Source of the DNA: CAZDDI01 sp964504195
GTDB taxonomy: Bacteria > Chloroflexota > Anaerolineae > B4-G1 > SLSP01
Assembly (NCBI GenBank): GCA_964504195.1
Contig: CAZDDI010000001.1
Span: 406,327-470,326 of the forward strand
Reading direction: 5' to 3'
Length of the DNA stretch: 64,000 bases
The position numbers and the translations under genes were made by a program. Positions within the stretch are counted from its first letter, which is position 1. Every line of letters begins with the position of its first letter. A model generated the notes under the pieces. The model was given only the letters and a program-made list of their open reading frames with translations, did no database searches and was not told where the DNA came from. Shown here piece after piece: positions 43,345 to 52,675 of this stretch.

Positions 43345-43381
43345 GTACCGCCCTAGTTTCACGGGAGAACACCATAGGCAG

Positions 43382-44782
43382 ATGAAATCATTGACAACAA
43401 CCTTGATTTACCCCGGCATTGCTGGCCGGGGTTTTAATTCACTGCAACAAGGGATGGATGCGGGATGGATTTCCCACGGACTGGCCTCGTTAAGCGCCGC
43501 GGCCAAAGCGCAGGGGTTTATCGTCAATTTAATTGATTTGCGGGCTTTACGCAGCTGGGAACATTTCCGTGAGGTGCTACTGGAACGCGCCCCTAATGTA
43601 GTAGGGGTAACGATGATGAGCGTGGACTATAATCCGGCCCAGCAAAGTCTCGCCATCGTCAAAGAGGTATTACCGAAAACCGTGACCGTCTTGGGGGGGC
43701 CGCACGTCACCATCTCCCTTGAAGATAGCCTGCGCATCCCCAACGTGGATTACTTCGCGCTCCATGAAGGCGAGGTCATCTTTCCGCAACTACTGCAAGC
43801 CATCGCGGCGGGCAATCCCCCAAAGCATCGTGTCTTACGTGGCACAACGCCTGACCTCAACACCATCCCCTACGCCGACCGCGATTTGTTTATGGATGAG
43901 TGGCGCAAATGGGGTTATGATTTAGACTCACCTGAAGTCCCCTTCGCGCAAGAACTGCCCGCACCATTCGCCACCATCATCGCCGGACGGGGGTGTCTCT
44001 ACAATTGCAGCTTCTGCAAGCCGGGCGAAGATTATCTCTTCGGTAAGGGGACGCGCAAGCGCAGTGTGGATAACGTGTTGGGTGAGATTCGCCAGTTAGT
44101 GGAGAAGCATCACATCGCTTCATTTATGTTCCACGATGATTGTCTCACTGAGGATCGCGCCTGGGTGTTAGAATTCACCAAAAAGTACCGCGCTGCGGGC
44201 TTCACCATGCCCTTCTTCGGGCAGAGCCGCGCCGACATTATCGTGAAGAACGAGGATATGGTGGAGCACATGGCGCGCGCAGGTTTGCGCGGCTACTTCA
44301 TCGGCTTCGAGAGCGGCAATCAGCGGGTGCTGCAAAAGGTGCTCCGCAAAGGAACCACGGTCGAGCAAAACTTGCAGGCCGCGCGCATCTGCAGAAAGTA
44401 CGGTATCTCTGTCTGGGCCAACTATATGATGGGCATTCCCACCGAAACGCGCGAGGAAGTACTCGATACAGTGCGGATGCTCAAGGAGATTGACCCTGAT
44501 TACTACAGCCCCGCCTTCTACACACCGCATCCCGGCACCGATCTGTACACCTACGTCGTGGAAAACGACCTAAGTCTAATCACGGATTATAACTCCTACC
44601 GGCGCAACCCTGAAGAACCGAAAATTCGTGGGCAAGATTATGATTTCCTCAAGTGGGCGATGCAGGAAAGCCAACGCCGTAAGCCGCTCAACACATTCAA
44701 ACGTTGGGGGCAGCGCCAATGGCAACGCGCCAAACGCGCCACCCCGCGCAAAGTGCTGCGCAAACTGGGGCTAGTAGGATAA
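43382..44782 (+). CDS. B12-binding-type radical SAM enzyme
   Basis: The most likely start is the ATG at 43382 (MKSLTTTLIYPGIAGRGFNS); the SD is weak. The 466-residue product has a Rossmann-like cobalamin-type domain (VVGVTMMSVDYNPAQQSLAI, KTVTVLGGPHVTISLEDSLR, YFALHEGEVIFPQLLQAIAA). The radical SAM core follows with CLYNCSFC (Cx3Cx2C), FIGFESGNQRVLQKVLRKGT and MMGIPTETREEVLDTVRMLK, and a basic C-terminus (KRWGQRQWQRAKRATPRKVL). Related enzymes methylate or rearrange lipids, sugars or hopanoids. The DxHxxG cobalamin motif is not clear, so cobalamin binding is uncertain. A terminator follows. Confidence 0.9.
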   Translation: MKSLTTTLIYPGIAGRGFNSLQQGMDAGWISHGLASLSAAAKAQGFIVNLIDLRALRSWEHFREVLLERAPNVVGVTMMSVDYNPAQQSLAIVKEVLPKTVTVLGGPHVTISLEDSLRIPNVDYFALHEGEVIFPQLLQAIAAGNPPKHRVLRGTTPDLNTIPYADRDLFMDEWRKWGYDLDSPEVPFAQELPAPFATIIAGRGCLYNCSFCKPGEDYLFGKGTRKRSVDNVLGEIRQLVEKHHIASFMFHDDCLTEDRAWVLEFTKKYRAAGFTMPFFGQSRADIIVKNEDMVEHMARAGLRGYFIGFESGNQRVLQKVLRKGTTVEQNLQAARICRKYGISVWANYMMGIPTETREEVLDTVRMLKEIDPDYYSPAFYTPHPGTDLYTYVVENDLSLITDYNSYRRNPEEPKIRGQDYDFLKWAMQESQRRKPLNTFKRWGQRQWQRAKRATPRKVLRKLGLVG

Positions 44783-44803
44783 AGATTACAAAACGCATTC
44801 ACA

Positions 44804-44845
44804 ACCCGCCGATGTCTGCATACAGACACCGGCGGGTACTTTTTT
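44804..44845 (+). terminator. Rho-independent terminator
   Basis: ACCCGCCG (44804-44811) pairs with CGGCGGGT (44831-44838), and inside it TGTCTG pairs with CAGACA around CATA. A run of six T follows. The hairpin ends the regulator/radical SAM transcript. Confidence 0.85.
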
Positions 44846-45068
44846 CATCGTAAATCACAACTCTGTTAATCATCCGCAATTGCCTCGGCCAGCGCCCGGT
44901 GTGATGTAGCGCCTGGCGCTAGCCGCACATGCGGTATCTGTTCATAAAAACAGCGGGAATCTATCCGTCCGGAATCGCAAGTCATAGGGACTTGCTCCGC
45001 CACCAGCATTCTGCGTGAGATCACCGGCCTGGCCCACAACCACAGCTACCAAACGTTATATTTTTCCC

Positions 45069-46955
45069 TCAACTCACCGGGGGCAGTTCGAACTGGCTAT
45101 TGTACAGTTCAGCGTAGAAGCCCTGCTTTGCCAGCAACTTCTCATGTTTGCCTTGCTCCACAATATCACCATCCTTCATCACCAGAATCCAATCCGCATT
45201 ACGAATAGTAGAGAGGCGGTGCGCAATGATGAAGCTGGTGCGGCCCTTCATCAACCTATCCGTAGCCCTCTGGATGAGCACTTCGGTATGCGTATCCACA
45301 GAGCTGGTAGCTTCATCGAGAATCAGGATGCGGGGATCCGCCAACAACGCCCGCGCAATGGTCAATAACTGCATTTGCCCCTGCGAGATATTGGTCGTCT
45401 CCTCATTGAGCACCATCTGGTAGCCCTCCGGCTGCGTGCGGACGAAATGATCCACATGCGCAGCCTGTGCCGCAGCGATCACGGCGTCATCGCTCGCGTC
45501 CGCGCAACCATAACGGATATTATCCATAACGGTGCCATTAAAGAGCCAGGTATCCTGTAGAACCATGCCAAACATACACCGCAAATCCCCGCGCTTGAAA
45601 TCCTTGACATTGTGCCCGTCTACCAAAATCGCGCCGCTATCCACATCATAAAAGCGCATCAAGAGTTTAACCATGGTGGTTTTTCCGGCCCCGGTTGGAC
45701 CAACGATGGCGACTTTCTGGCCCGGCTCGGCGTAGAAAGAGAAGTCGTGAATGATGGTTTTATCTGGGGTGTAACCGAAGCGCACATTGTTGAAATCCAC
45801 CCGGCCTTGCACCTGCTGCACTTCTACCGGAGTCTCGGTGTCCGGAACCTCTTCGGCTTCGGCTAGAAACTCAAAGACCCGCTCTGCTGCGGCGGCTGTT
45901 TGCTGGAGCACGTTCGAAATATTGGCGATTTGCGTAATGGGTTGGGTGAAGGCGCGCACATACTGGATGAACGCTTGAATATCGCCCACGGTGATAGCGT
46001 TTCTACTGGCCAAATAGGCCCCCAGGATGGTAACTGCCACATAGCCCAGGTTGCCGACGAAATTCATCACAGGAAACATCATACCAGAAAGGAATTGCGA
46101 TTTCCAGGCCGAGGCATAGAGAGTATGGTTGAAGTCATCAAATGTAGCAATACTCCGCGTTTCGCCATTGAACGCTTTGACCACAATATGGCCGCCGTAC
46201 ATTTCCTCAATGTGGCCGTTGATGTGACCGAGGTATTCTTGTTGTTCCTTGAAATACTTTTGCGAGCGGCTGATTACGAAATTAATGATGAGCAGCGAGA
46301 GGGGAACAATCAGTAGCGCTACCAAGGTCATCTGCCAACTGATAGAGAACATCATCACCAGCACACCCAGCAGGGTGACTGTGGAGGTGATAATCTGGGT
46401 CAGGCTTTGGTTAAGGGTTTGGCTTACAGTATCCACATCGTTGGTGATGCGGGAGAGAACCTCCCCGTGATTGGTGCCGTCGAAGTAGCGCAAAGGCATC
46501 CGGTTGATCTTAGCGGCGATATCGCGACGGAAACGGTAAGTGATATCCATAGAGACCCGCGACATGATCCAGCCCTGGATGTAACTAAAAAGCGACGAGG
46601 TTAAGTATAACCCCAAAGTTATCAGCAGGATATTCTTGATATAGTCAAAATCAATCCCCGTATCACTACCGGTAATTTGCGCCATGACACCTTCGAACAA
46701 TTTGGTAGTGGCTCTACCCAGAATCTTAGGGCCAACGATAGCGAAAATCGTGGAGGCGATGGCGAAGACCAGCACCACGGCAATGGTAATTTTGTAAGCG
46801 TCGAGGTATTGGATCAATTTGAACATGGTGCCTTTGAAGTCGCGAGCCTTTTCGCCCTTCATCATCGCCATGTGGCCGCCACGCCCCATCGGGCCGCGAC
46901 CATGCCCACCCAACGGGCCAGGAGAAGTCGTTGAGGATGTCTTTTGCGTGCTCAT
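45069..46955 (-). CDS. ABC exporter half-transporter, canonical ATPase site (second pair)
   Basis: I chose the ATG at 46955 (MSTQKTSSTTSPGPLGGHGR), which overlaps the partner stop as ATGA; 628 residues. The Gly-rich cytosolic N-terminus is followed by six TM segments. The NBD has GPTGAGKTTMVKLLMRFYDV, NISQGQMQLLTIARALL, ILDEATSSVDTHTEV with catalytic Glu, and AHRLSTI. With the upstream subunit it forms a heterodimeric exporter of the YfiBC/LmrCD kind. No regulator gene adjoins this pair. It is distinct from the 29-33 kb pair in sequence. Confidence 0.94.
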   Translation of the reverse strand: MSTQKTSSTTSPGPLGGHGRGPMGRGGHMAMMKGEKARDFKGTMFKLIQYLDAYKITIAVVLVFAIASTIFAIVGPKILGRATTKLFEGVMAQITGSDTGIDFDYIKNILLITLGLYLTSSLFSYIQGWIMSRVSMDITYRFRRDIAAKINRMPLRYFDGTNHGEVLSRITNDVDTVSQTLNQSLTQIITSTVTLLGVLVMMFSISWQMTLVALLIVPLSLLIINFVISRSQKYFKEQQEYLGHINGHIEEMYGGHIVVKAFNGETRSIATFDDFNHTLYASAWKSQFLSGMMFPVMNFVGNLGYVAVTILGAYLASRNAITVGDIQAFIQYVRAFTQPITQIANISNVLQQTAAAAERVFEFLAEAEEVPDTETPVEVQQVQGRVDFNNVRFGYTPDKTIIHDFSFYAEPGQKVAIVGPTGAGKTTMVKLLMRFYDVDSGAILVDGHNVKDFKRGDLRCMFGMVLQDTWLFNGTVMDNIRYGCADASDDAVIAAAQAAHVDHFVRTQPEGYQMVLNEETTNISQGQMQLLTIARALLADPRILILDEATSSVDTHTEVLIQRATDRLMKGRTSFIIAHRLSTIRNADWILVMKDGDIVEQGKHEKLLAKQGFYAELYNSQFELPPVS

Positions 46956-49189
46956 GCCAGTTCCTCCTGCCCAAGTTGTGAAAGCGCGATGTCGCGATAG
47001 ACTTCGCAGGTTTCCATCAATTCGCGATGCCGTCCTTTGCCCACGATACACCCTTCATCCAGAACGATAATCTGCTCCGCGTTCTTAATCGTTGCCACAC
47101 GTTGGGTAACGATTAAGACGGTACTGCCGGCGGTCTTCTCCTTCAGCGCCCGGCGTAAGGCCGCGTCAGTTTTGAAATCCAGAGCGGAGAAACTATCATC
47201 AAAGATATAGATGGGCGCGCGCTTGACCAGGGCGCGCGCAATAGCCAGGCGTTGTTTCTGCCCCCCAGAAAGATTGGTTCCGCCCTGAGAGACTTCGCCT
47301 GCGAGACCTTCGGAATTAGCAAAGATGAACTCGCTTGCCTGGGCAATTTCGGCGGCTTCTTTCATAAGATCATGATCGGCATTGTCATCAGCGTAGCGCA
47401 AGTTGCTCTCAATGGTCCCGGAGAACAACGTCCCTTTTTGAGGGATGTAACCGATTTTGTCGCGCAAGGCGTGCTGCGTCACGGTGCGGATGTCCATCCC
47501 GTCAAGCATGACCACGCCGCAGGTTACATCATGAAAGCGCGGAATCAGATTGACGATAGTGGATTTCCCTGAACCTGTGGAGCCGATGAAGGCGGTAGTT
47601 TCACCCGGGCGCGCGCTGAAATTGATATCGTGGAGCACATCTTTTTCAGCGTCAGGATAGCGAAAGCACACATTACGAAATTCCACCACGCCCTGGAAGG
47701 GTTGGGGAAACTGCGCCGGGTCTTCAGGATCGTGAATTGTGGGCTGGGTTTGCAATACTTCAGCGATCCGATCTGCTGATACCGAAGCGCGCGGCAGGAT
47801 GATGAACATGAGCGAGAGCATCAAGAAAGCGAAGACAATCTGCATGGCGTATTGCATGAACGCCATCATATCACCTACCTGCATCGCGGATTCAGCCACC
47901 TGCTGCGCACCGACCCAGATGATGAGCAGTGAAAGTCCGTTCATAATCAACATCATCAGTGGCATCATAATGACCATGACCCGGTTAATAAACAGCATGG
48001 TGCTGGTCAGATCGCGATTAGCCCTATCGAAACGCGCGGCTTCAAAGTCCTGCATATTGAATGCGCGGATCACCATCATACCGGAGAGGGCTTCGCGCGT
48101 CACCAGGTTGAGCCGGTCAATCAAGTTTTGGATGGCTTTGAAGCGGGGGAGGGCAATTGAAAACACCGTCACAATCAGAGCCAACAACACGCTCACCGCC
48201 AGCGCGATGATCCACCACATAGACGCACCCTTGTCAAGCGCCCGAATGACGCCGCCGATGCCGATGATCGGCGCATAGAAGACTATGCGCAGCAACATTA
48301 CAATAACCATTTGCACTTGGGTGATATCGTTGGTGGAACGGGTAATCAGTGAGGCGGTAGAGAATTGGTTAAATTCGGCATGGCTGAGGAGGGTCACGCG
48401 CTCGAAAACGCCTCTGCGGACATCGCGCCCCACACCCGCGGCAATGCGCGCCGCCAAAAATCCTACGGCAATAGCGCAGGAGATGGCAAGGAGCGAAAAA
48501 AGCAACATGATGCTGCCAGAGCGCAAAATGTAAGCCATCTGTAATTTGTTGATATCCAATCCCAGAGCTTCATATTCTGCCTTGACTGCTTGTACAGCCA
48601 TTTGCGTAATCATACTATCGCCGAGGGCGGCAAACTGCGCGTTAATAGTCGCGCTTATCTGTGCCCGCTGCGCTGCGGGGAGCTGCGTGAGGAGCACGAA
48701 TACATCGGCCCCTGGCGGCAGTTGCGTAAGATCGAATCCCACCCCCTGACCCAACGGCGCGGCTTGCGGATTTTCCATGATTTGTTCGATGCCCATGACA
48801 ACGATGAAGGCTTTGCTTAGGCTGAGGTTGAGCCGTTCAATGGTGGCACGGTCTGTGGTAGTGCGCACATAAAGCCCCTCATCGGTGAGGTTGGGGTATT
48901 GCTGCTGATAAGTCTGATACTCAGATGTGCCGGCAGTCATCAATGTGTAGTATTCCAGGATAGTGGCTTTTTCATCTCCACTCATAAAGAGAAAGAGTTT
49001 GTCCAACGTGGTCTGGCGGACCACCTGGGGGACGCCGTTTTCTATGCCACTCTGTTGAATACCGACATTGACAATGCGTGACATATAGTCGGGCAATGCT
49101 AAATCAGCATTGGCCTGCACGAAGAGCAAAGCAATGACTAATAAAATTGATAGTAAAAATGGTTTTAAGTATTTGACCAAATGTATCAT
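46952..49189 (-). CDS. ABC exporter half-transporter with extracytoplasmic insert, degenerate site (second pair)
   Basis: I chose the ATG at 49189 (MIHLVKYLKPFLLSILLVIA), since the upstream TTG would lie before the SD GGAG; 745 residues. After TM1 there is an insert of about 180 residues (SGIENGVPQVVRQTTLDKLF, YQTYQQQYPNLTDEGLYVR), exposed outside, as in some YfiB/LmrC-like transporters. The NBD has GSTGSGKSTIVNLIPRFHDV, LSGGQKQRLAIARALVKRAP and IYIFDDSFSALDF, with Asp instead of the catalytic Glu. The partner gene overlaps its stop. Confidence 0.93.
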   Translation of the reverse strand: MIHLVKYLKPFLLSILLVIALLFVQANADLALPDYMSRIVNVGIQQSGIENGVPQVVRQTTLDKLFLFMSGDEKATILEYYTLMTAGTSEYQTYQQQYPNLTDEGLYVRTTTDRATIERLNLSLSKAFIVVMGIEQIMENPQAAPLGQGVGFDLTQLPPGADVFVLLTQLPAAQRAQISATINAQFAALGDSMITQMAVQAVKAEYEALGLDINKLQMAYILRSGSIMLLFSLLAISCAIAVGFLAARIAAGVGRDVRRGVFERVTLLSHAEFNQFSTASLITRSTNDITQVQMVIVMLLRIVFYAPIIGIGGVIRALDKGASMWWIIALAVSVLLALIVTVFSIALPRFKAIQNLIDRLNLVTREALSGMMVIRAFNMQDFEAARFDRANRDLTSTMLFINRVMVIMMPLMMLIMNGLSLLIIWVGAQQVAESAMQVGDMMAFMQYAMQIVFAFLMLSLMFIILPRASVSADRIAEVLQTQPTIHDPEDPAQFPQPFQGVVEFRNVCFRYPDAEKDVLHDINFSARPGETTAFIGSTGSGKSTIVNLIPRFHDVTCGVVMLDGMDIRTVTQHALRDKIGYIPQKGTLFSGTIESNLRYADDNADHDLMKEAAEIAQASEFIFANSEGLAGEVSQGGTNLSGGQKQRLAIARALVKRAPIYIFDDSFSALDFKTDAALRRALKEKTAGSTVLIVTQRVATIKNAEQIIVLDEGCIVGKGRHRELMETCEVYRDIALSQLGQEELA

Positions 49190-49345
49190 GGGCGCGGGAC
49201 TCCTTACCAATCAATGAACGATAAATTCGTCAAAACATCGTGCAGTGCAACTTATACAGCAGGTCTCAGTGATGGGGTAGCTGCCCGACTTGCTCAGACC
49301 GCTTGGTACTGATGTAAAACTTTACCCCTTGCTAAAGGGTCTCAA

Positions 49346-49373
49346 TTGACACCCTCTCCAATCATGTTATAGT
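49346..49373 (+). promoter_or_regulatory. Promoter for the 49.4-kb lipoprotein gene
   Basis: Consensus TTGACA (49346-49351), 16-bp spacer, TATAGT (49368-49373), with the start about 35 bp upstream of the lipoprotein ATG. Confidence 0.8.
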
Positions 49374-49407
49374 CCTATCATCATACTCTTACTGAAAGGA
49401 TACTACC

Positions 49408-49869
49408 ATGATCTGGCGTAAATTCGCGTTCCTGACGATATTGCTCCTGACCCTAACGGCCTGTGGACAATCCGCACCGGTCGAAATGGCGGACATTCCC
49501 GTCCCACCACAAGTAACACTCTTAGAAGCCGGTCAAAATGCAATGGCCGATATGATGCTCGAAGTGTTCGAGCAAGGCTTGCGCGATGCGGCGACGGAAG
49601 AGGGCATGAGCATCAGTAGCATCGAGACCGCACTCTACGCGGCGCAAGACACGACCAGCTGGACGCAAATCAAAGACTTCTATACCTCGGAGCTCAATGG
49701 CGCTGGCTGGAAGCTGGATGCCACTTTCACCGAGGAAACCGAGTTATTCAATACAATTGGCTGGATGCGGGGCCGTGGGGCAAATGAACAGGGACTTTTT
49801 GTTATCTACACCCCTGACATTTTCGGCGGAACCGGTAATTTGTTGATTGTGATGCTAGTTTCGCAATAA
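49408..49869 (+). CDS. Small lipoprotein, unknown function
   Basis: The 153-residue product has a lipoprotein signal (FAFLTILLLTLTACGQS, lipobox LTAC at residue ~19). The globular part (LEAGQNAMADMMLEVFEQGL, SISSIETALYAAQDTTSWTQ, IKDFYTSELNGAGWKLDATF) resembles the folds of short surface lipoproteins with a W-x-x-I-x-x-FY-x-x-x-L motif that recurs in Chloroflexota hypothetical proteins. That resemblance is from memory only. It has its own promoter and terminator, so it is a single-gene unit. GAAAGGA precedes the ATG. Confidence 0.8.
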   Translation: MIWRKFAFLTILLLTLTACGQSAPVEMADIPVPPQVTLLEAGQNAMADMMLEVFEQGLRDAATEEGMSISSIETALYAAQDTTSWTQIKDFYTSELNGAGWKLDATFTEETELFNTIGWMRGRGANEQGLFVIYTPDIFGGTGNLLIVMLVSQ

Positions 49870-49890
49870 CAAACGGAAAGATACCTACTC

Positions 49891-49925
49891 CAAGCCCCCC
49901 GTTCTCAACGAAAACGGGGGGCTTG
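49891..49925. terminator. Bidirectional terminator
   Basis: CAAGCCCCCCGTT and AACGGGGGGCTTG pair around a ten-base loop, followed by AATTT on the + strand. It sits between the lipoprotein gene and the convergent permease gene. Confidence 0.8.
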
Positions 49926-49934
49926 AATTTATGC

Positions 49935-51398
49935 TTACAGTGTACCCAAGTACCAGATCACCAGATGCGGCGTCACGTTGATCTCAATCCAGGCAGCGAG
50001 CAACAATAGTGGCAACACGAGCGCGATAAAGATCTTGAAAAAATGCCCGATTTCACGCACAATCCCTCGCACCCCACCACCAGTATCCGCAGGCCGCAAA
50101 ATAATCGCCCCGATGCGCAGAGCTTGCGCCGTGGCGATAAAGGCCGCTGGCAACTCCAAAATTCCGTGGGGCAACACAAAGGTCGCCAAAAACAACCATG
50201 GATTTACTCCTAGCACCGGCCCTTGTAGCGCAACATAGCTAATGATTGCTAACGGAGCCATCAACAACAATTGTGCCATCGAGCCAAACGTAAAGAGGGC
50301 TAATGCCGCTGCCACCAGCAATGAGCGGACATTGTTCCAGAAAATAGCACTCGTCGAGAAACTAGACAACAGCCCTGATACTGCTACCGCATCTTGAAAG
50401 GTCTCTATATTAATTTGTGGGTTGAAACTTATAGCCCCGGCAGGAAGAGGAAAGAAATGTGTCCCCCACAAACCTACCAACAACCCGCCCAAACAGGTCA
50501 CTGCCACCGTAAAAGCTAGCTCAACACGGATCGCGCGCAGCTGCTGCGGTAGTTCGCGGGTATAGAGGGCCACCAAACCCTTGCCCGGCCACAAAGCTTG
50601 CCAAAAAGTCTGCCAAGTACCTTTTATATCCAGTTCGGCTACTTCCCGCCCCAACAGCTGTTCTCGATTAAATGTATTAACCCCCATCCGCACAAACAAT
50701 ATCGTAACCACCCCTAACCCAAGTACCATTAGCCAGAGGCTAAGATAGTTGGCAAACAGCAACAGCCCGGCTTCCACCTGTAACAAAAATGTCATCGGCA
50801 CAATGATGAAACTAGCCACGAGATTAGCCGCGCGCACGCTGGTGGACTGGCTGGAGACAATAACAGCTGCCGTGACCATCACCAACGCTTTCGTGGTTGC
50901 CAGAGCCATGCCCAGCAGCATCAACTGCGCGGGCGGCCACCACCCGGTACGAAAGCCCAAAAGCAGTAAATAGAATGCCATCCCGATCCCGCTAGCCACG
51001 ACGGGCGGGGCAGTAGACGCAAGTAGCTTGCCTATGTACAATTGCAAATCACTGAAGGGGATTGCCAACAACGGTTCCAGACTACGCCGCTCCTTCTCCC
51101 CCACAAAGGTCTCCAACGCAATCACCAACGAGAACGTGGTAGGGAAGAAACCCACCACCAGCATCAAGAAGGGGTACATCCGTTCTAGGATCAAATCGCC
51201 GCCATAACGGTTCACAAAATCCAGGCCGGAAGAAGCCGCGAACTCGGCCATAAAAGGAAACGTAAAGACTAACAAACAAATTGGCAGGGTAATGCGCCAA
51301 TCACGCAAAGTATCTTTGATCTCGCGGCGCATGATAACCCATATCGGCCCTAGCTGCTGAAACACGTTCGCTCGAAAGGCTCCCGATAATACACTCAT
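49935..51398 (-). CDS. ABC-2-type permease fused to a SpoIIM-like domain
   Basis: I chose the ATG at 51398 after AGGAGG; 487 residues with about 11 TM segments. The N-terminal half is an ABC-2 permease (IWVIMRREIKDTLRDWRITL, FPTTFSLVIALETFVGEKER with the typical E-K-E-R-R-S-L-E-P loop). The C-terminal half from about residue 290 carries the SpoIIM signature: RVELAFTVAVTCLGGLLVGL, FWNNVRSLLVAAALALFTFG and TFVLPHGILELPAAFIATAQ. SpoIIM-like domains occur alone in many non-sporulating bacteria next to ABC genes. Here both are one chain. The ATPase gene overlaps its start (ATGA). Confidence 0.88.
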   Translation of the reverse strand: MSVLSGAFRANVFQQLGPIWVIMRREIKDTLRDWRITLPICLLVFTFPFMAEFAASSGLDFVNRYGGDLILERMYPFLMLVVGFFPTTFSLVIALETFVGEKERRSLEPLLAIPFSDLQLYIGKLLASTAPPVVASGIGMAFYLLLLGFRTGWWPPAQLMLLGMALATTKALVMVTAAVIVSSQSTSVRAANLVASFIIVPMTFLLQVEAGLLLFANYLSLWLMVLGLGVVTILFVRMGVNTFNREQLLGREVAELDIKGTWQTFWQALWPGKGLVALYTRELPQQLRAIRVELAFTVAVTCLGGLLVGLWGTHFFPLPAGAISFNPQINIETFQDAVAVSGLLSSFSTSAIFWNNVRSLLVAAALALFTFGSMAQLLLMAPLAIISYVALQGPVLGVNPWLFLATFVLPHGILELPAAFIATAQALRIGAIILRPADTGGGVRGIVREIGHFFKIFIALVLPLLLLAAWIEINVTPHLVIWYLGTL

Positions 51399-52318
51399 GA
51401 CAAGCCTCCTTCCATCACCCGCAGATAGACCGCCTCCAGGCTGTGCGGCACCTCGCTCAACAGCATCACCGCAGCCCCTTTCTCGAACAAGACCCGCAAA
51501 ACCTGCGGGTTCACCTGCTCCGGCTCTGTAGTTTGGTAGCGCAACCAACGCTCCCCAGTCGCTATCACTGACACGAAAGGCTCAATCGCGGTAATGATTC
51601 CGTTGCGTGGGGGTTCAGCGAATTGCACCTCCATCAACGCAGGGCCTAACAGTTGCAGTTTGAGCTCCGCAGCGGTGCCTTCAGCCCGGATGCTCCCATC
51701 ACGGATGATGGCGATACGATCAGCCAGTTCTTCCGCTTCCGGCAAGTTATGGGTGCAAATAATGATGGTGCGATCCGTGGCGCGCATCTGCTTGATAGCA
51801 TCACGTACCAGCCGCGCGCTCTGCGGATCCATCGCCGAGGTCGGCTCATCCAACAACAACACGGGCGGATCATGCAGCAACGTGCGAATCAGCGCAATTT
51901 TCTGCGCCATGCCTTTGGAATACTCCCCCAGCCGCCGGTACAGCACAGGCGTCATCTCGAACTGTTCGGCCAGCGACTGGATGCGTTCCCGACGCTGTGG
52001 CAAGTTCATGCCGCGCGCCTCACCGAAAAAATCCAGGTACTCGTAACCGTTCATGCGGGTATAAAGCCCAGGCGCTTCAGTCAGCACCCCTACCCGACGG
52101 CGCACTTCCTGGGGGGCTTCCACCACATCAAATCCAGCGATACACGCCGCCCCGGCAGTAGGCCTGAGGATCGCTGAGAGCATCCGCACGGTGGTAGTTT
52201 TGCCAGCCCCGTTAGGGCCAAGCAACGCCAATACCTCTCCAGCCCCCACCTGTAATGATACTTGATTGACTGCTACCAGTGTATCAAACCGCTTCGTCAA
52301 CCCAGATAGTTTGATCAT
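51395..52318 (-). CDS. ABC transporter ATP-binding protein
   Basis: The 307-residue product has Walker A LLGPNGAGKTTTVRMLSA, signature YSKGMAQKIALIRTL, Walker B PVLLLDEPTSAMDPQSA and the switch His in IIICTHNLPEAEELADRIAI. EAPGLYTRMNGYEYLDFFGE and the C-terminal extension are those of ABC-2 (drug/lipid export) ATPases. It pairs with the SpoIIM-fused permease gene that starts within its stop codon. The exported substrate is unknown. The two form an operon of their own. Confidence 0.96.
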   Translation of the reverse strand: MIKLSGLTKRFDTLVAVNQVSLQVGAGEVLALLGPNGAGKTTTVRMLSAILRPTAGAACIAGFDVVEAPQEVRRRVGVLTEAPGLYTRMNGYEYLDFFGEARGMNLPQRRERIQSLAEQFEMTPVLYRRLGEYSKGMAQKIALIRTLLHDPPVLLLDEPTSAMDPQSARLVRDAIKQMRATDRTIIICTHNLPEAEELADRIAIIRDGSIRAEGTAAELKLQLLGPALMEVQFAEPPRNGIITAIEPFVSVIATGERWLRYQTTEPEQVNPQVLRVLFEKGAAVMLLSEVPHSLEAVYLRVMEGGLS

Positions 52319-52675
52319 TCTTACGCTCCTCTAACTAAAACAACCTTCATTATACCATGGAAAAGGCCTCACATGCACTCCAAATTTTAGATTTTGGCGG
52401 ACGAAGGTTGTTGTGTTACACTCGCCAGAACAAAAAGTGCAATTTCCGGCCTTGTGTACTATAATAACCATAGATACTGTTAGGCGTTATAGATGCCTTT
52501 GGTACACCCATGATAACAAAAAATTCGGGGAACTGACGTGCCCCTCAGAGCCAAATGCTCGGAACAGATCGCCAGATTTGCGACCGGATAAGCGGGCTTG
52601 AGCGCAATCTAAAGTTCGCGTTACATTTACTACGTTGATTTGCGGATTTGTAGGTTTTCGGAAAGGAGGGCTATC
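52319..52675. other. Gap with -10 element and dispersed repeat
   Basis: No gene. TATAAT at 52460-52465 may belong to a promoter for the lipoprotein at 52676, but no good -35 box is seen and the leader would be long. A dispersed repeat follows at 52519-52551. Confidence 0.5.
52519..52551. repeat. Dispersed repeat AAATTCGGGGAACT, copy 1
   Basis: AAATTCGGGGAACTGACGTG is followed by CCCCTCAGAGCC. Copy 2 lies at 53070-53101; the match covers the core AATTCGGGGAACT and CCCCT-AGAGC. GGGGAA pairs poorly with the C run, so it may be a small hairpin. Confidence 0.6.
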
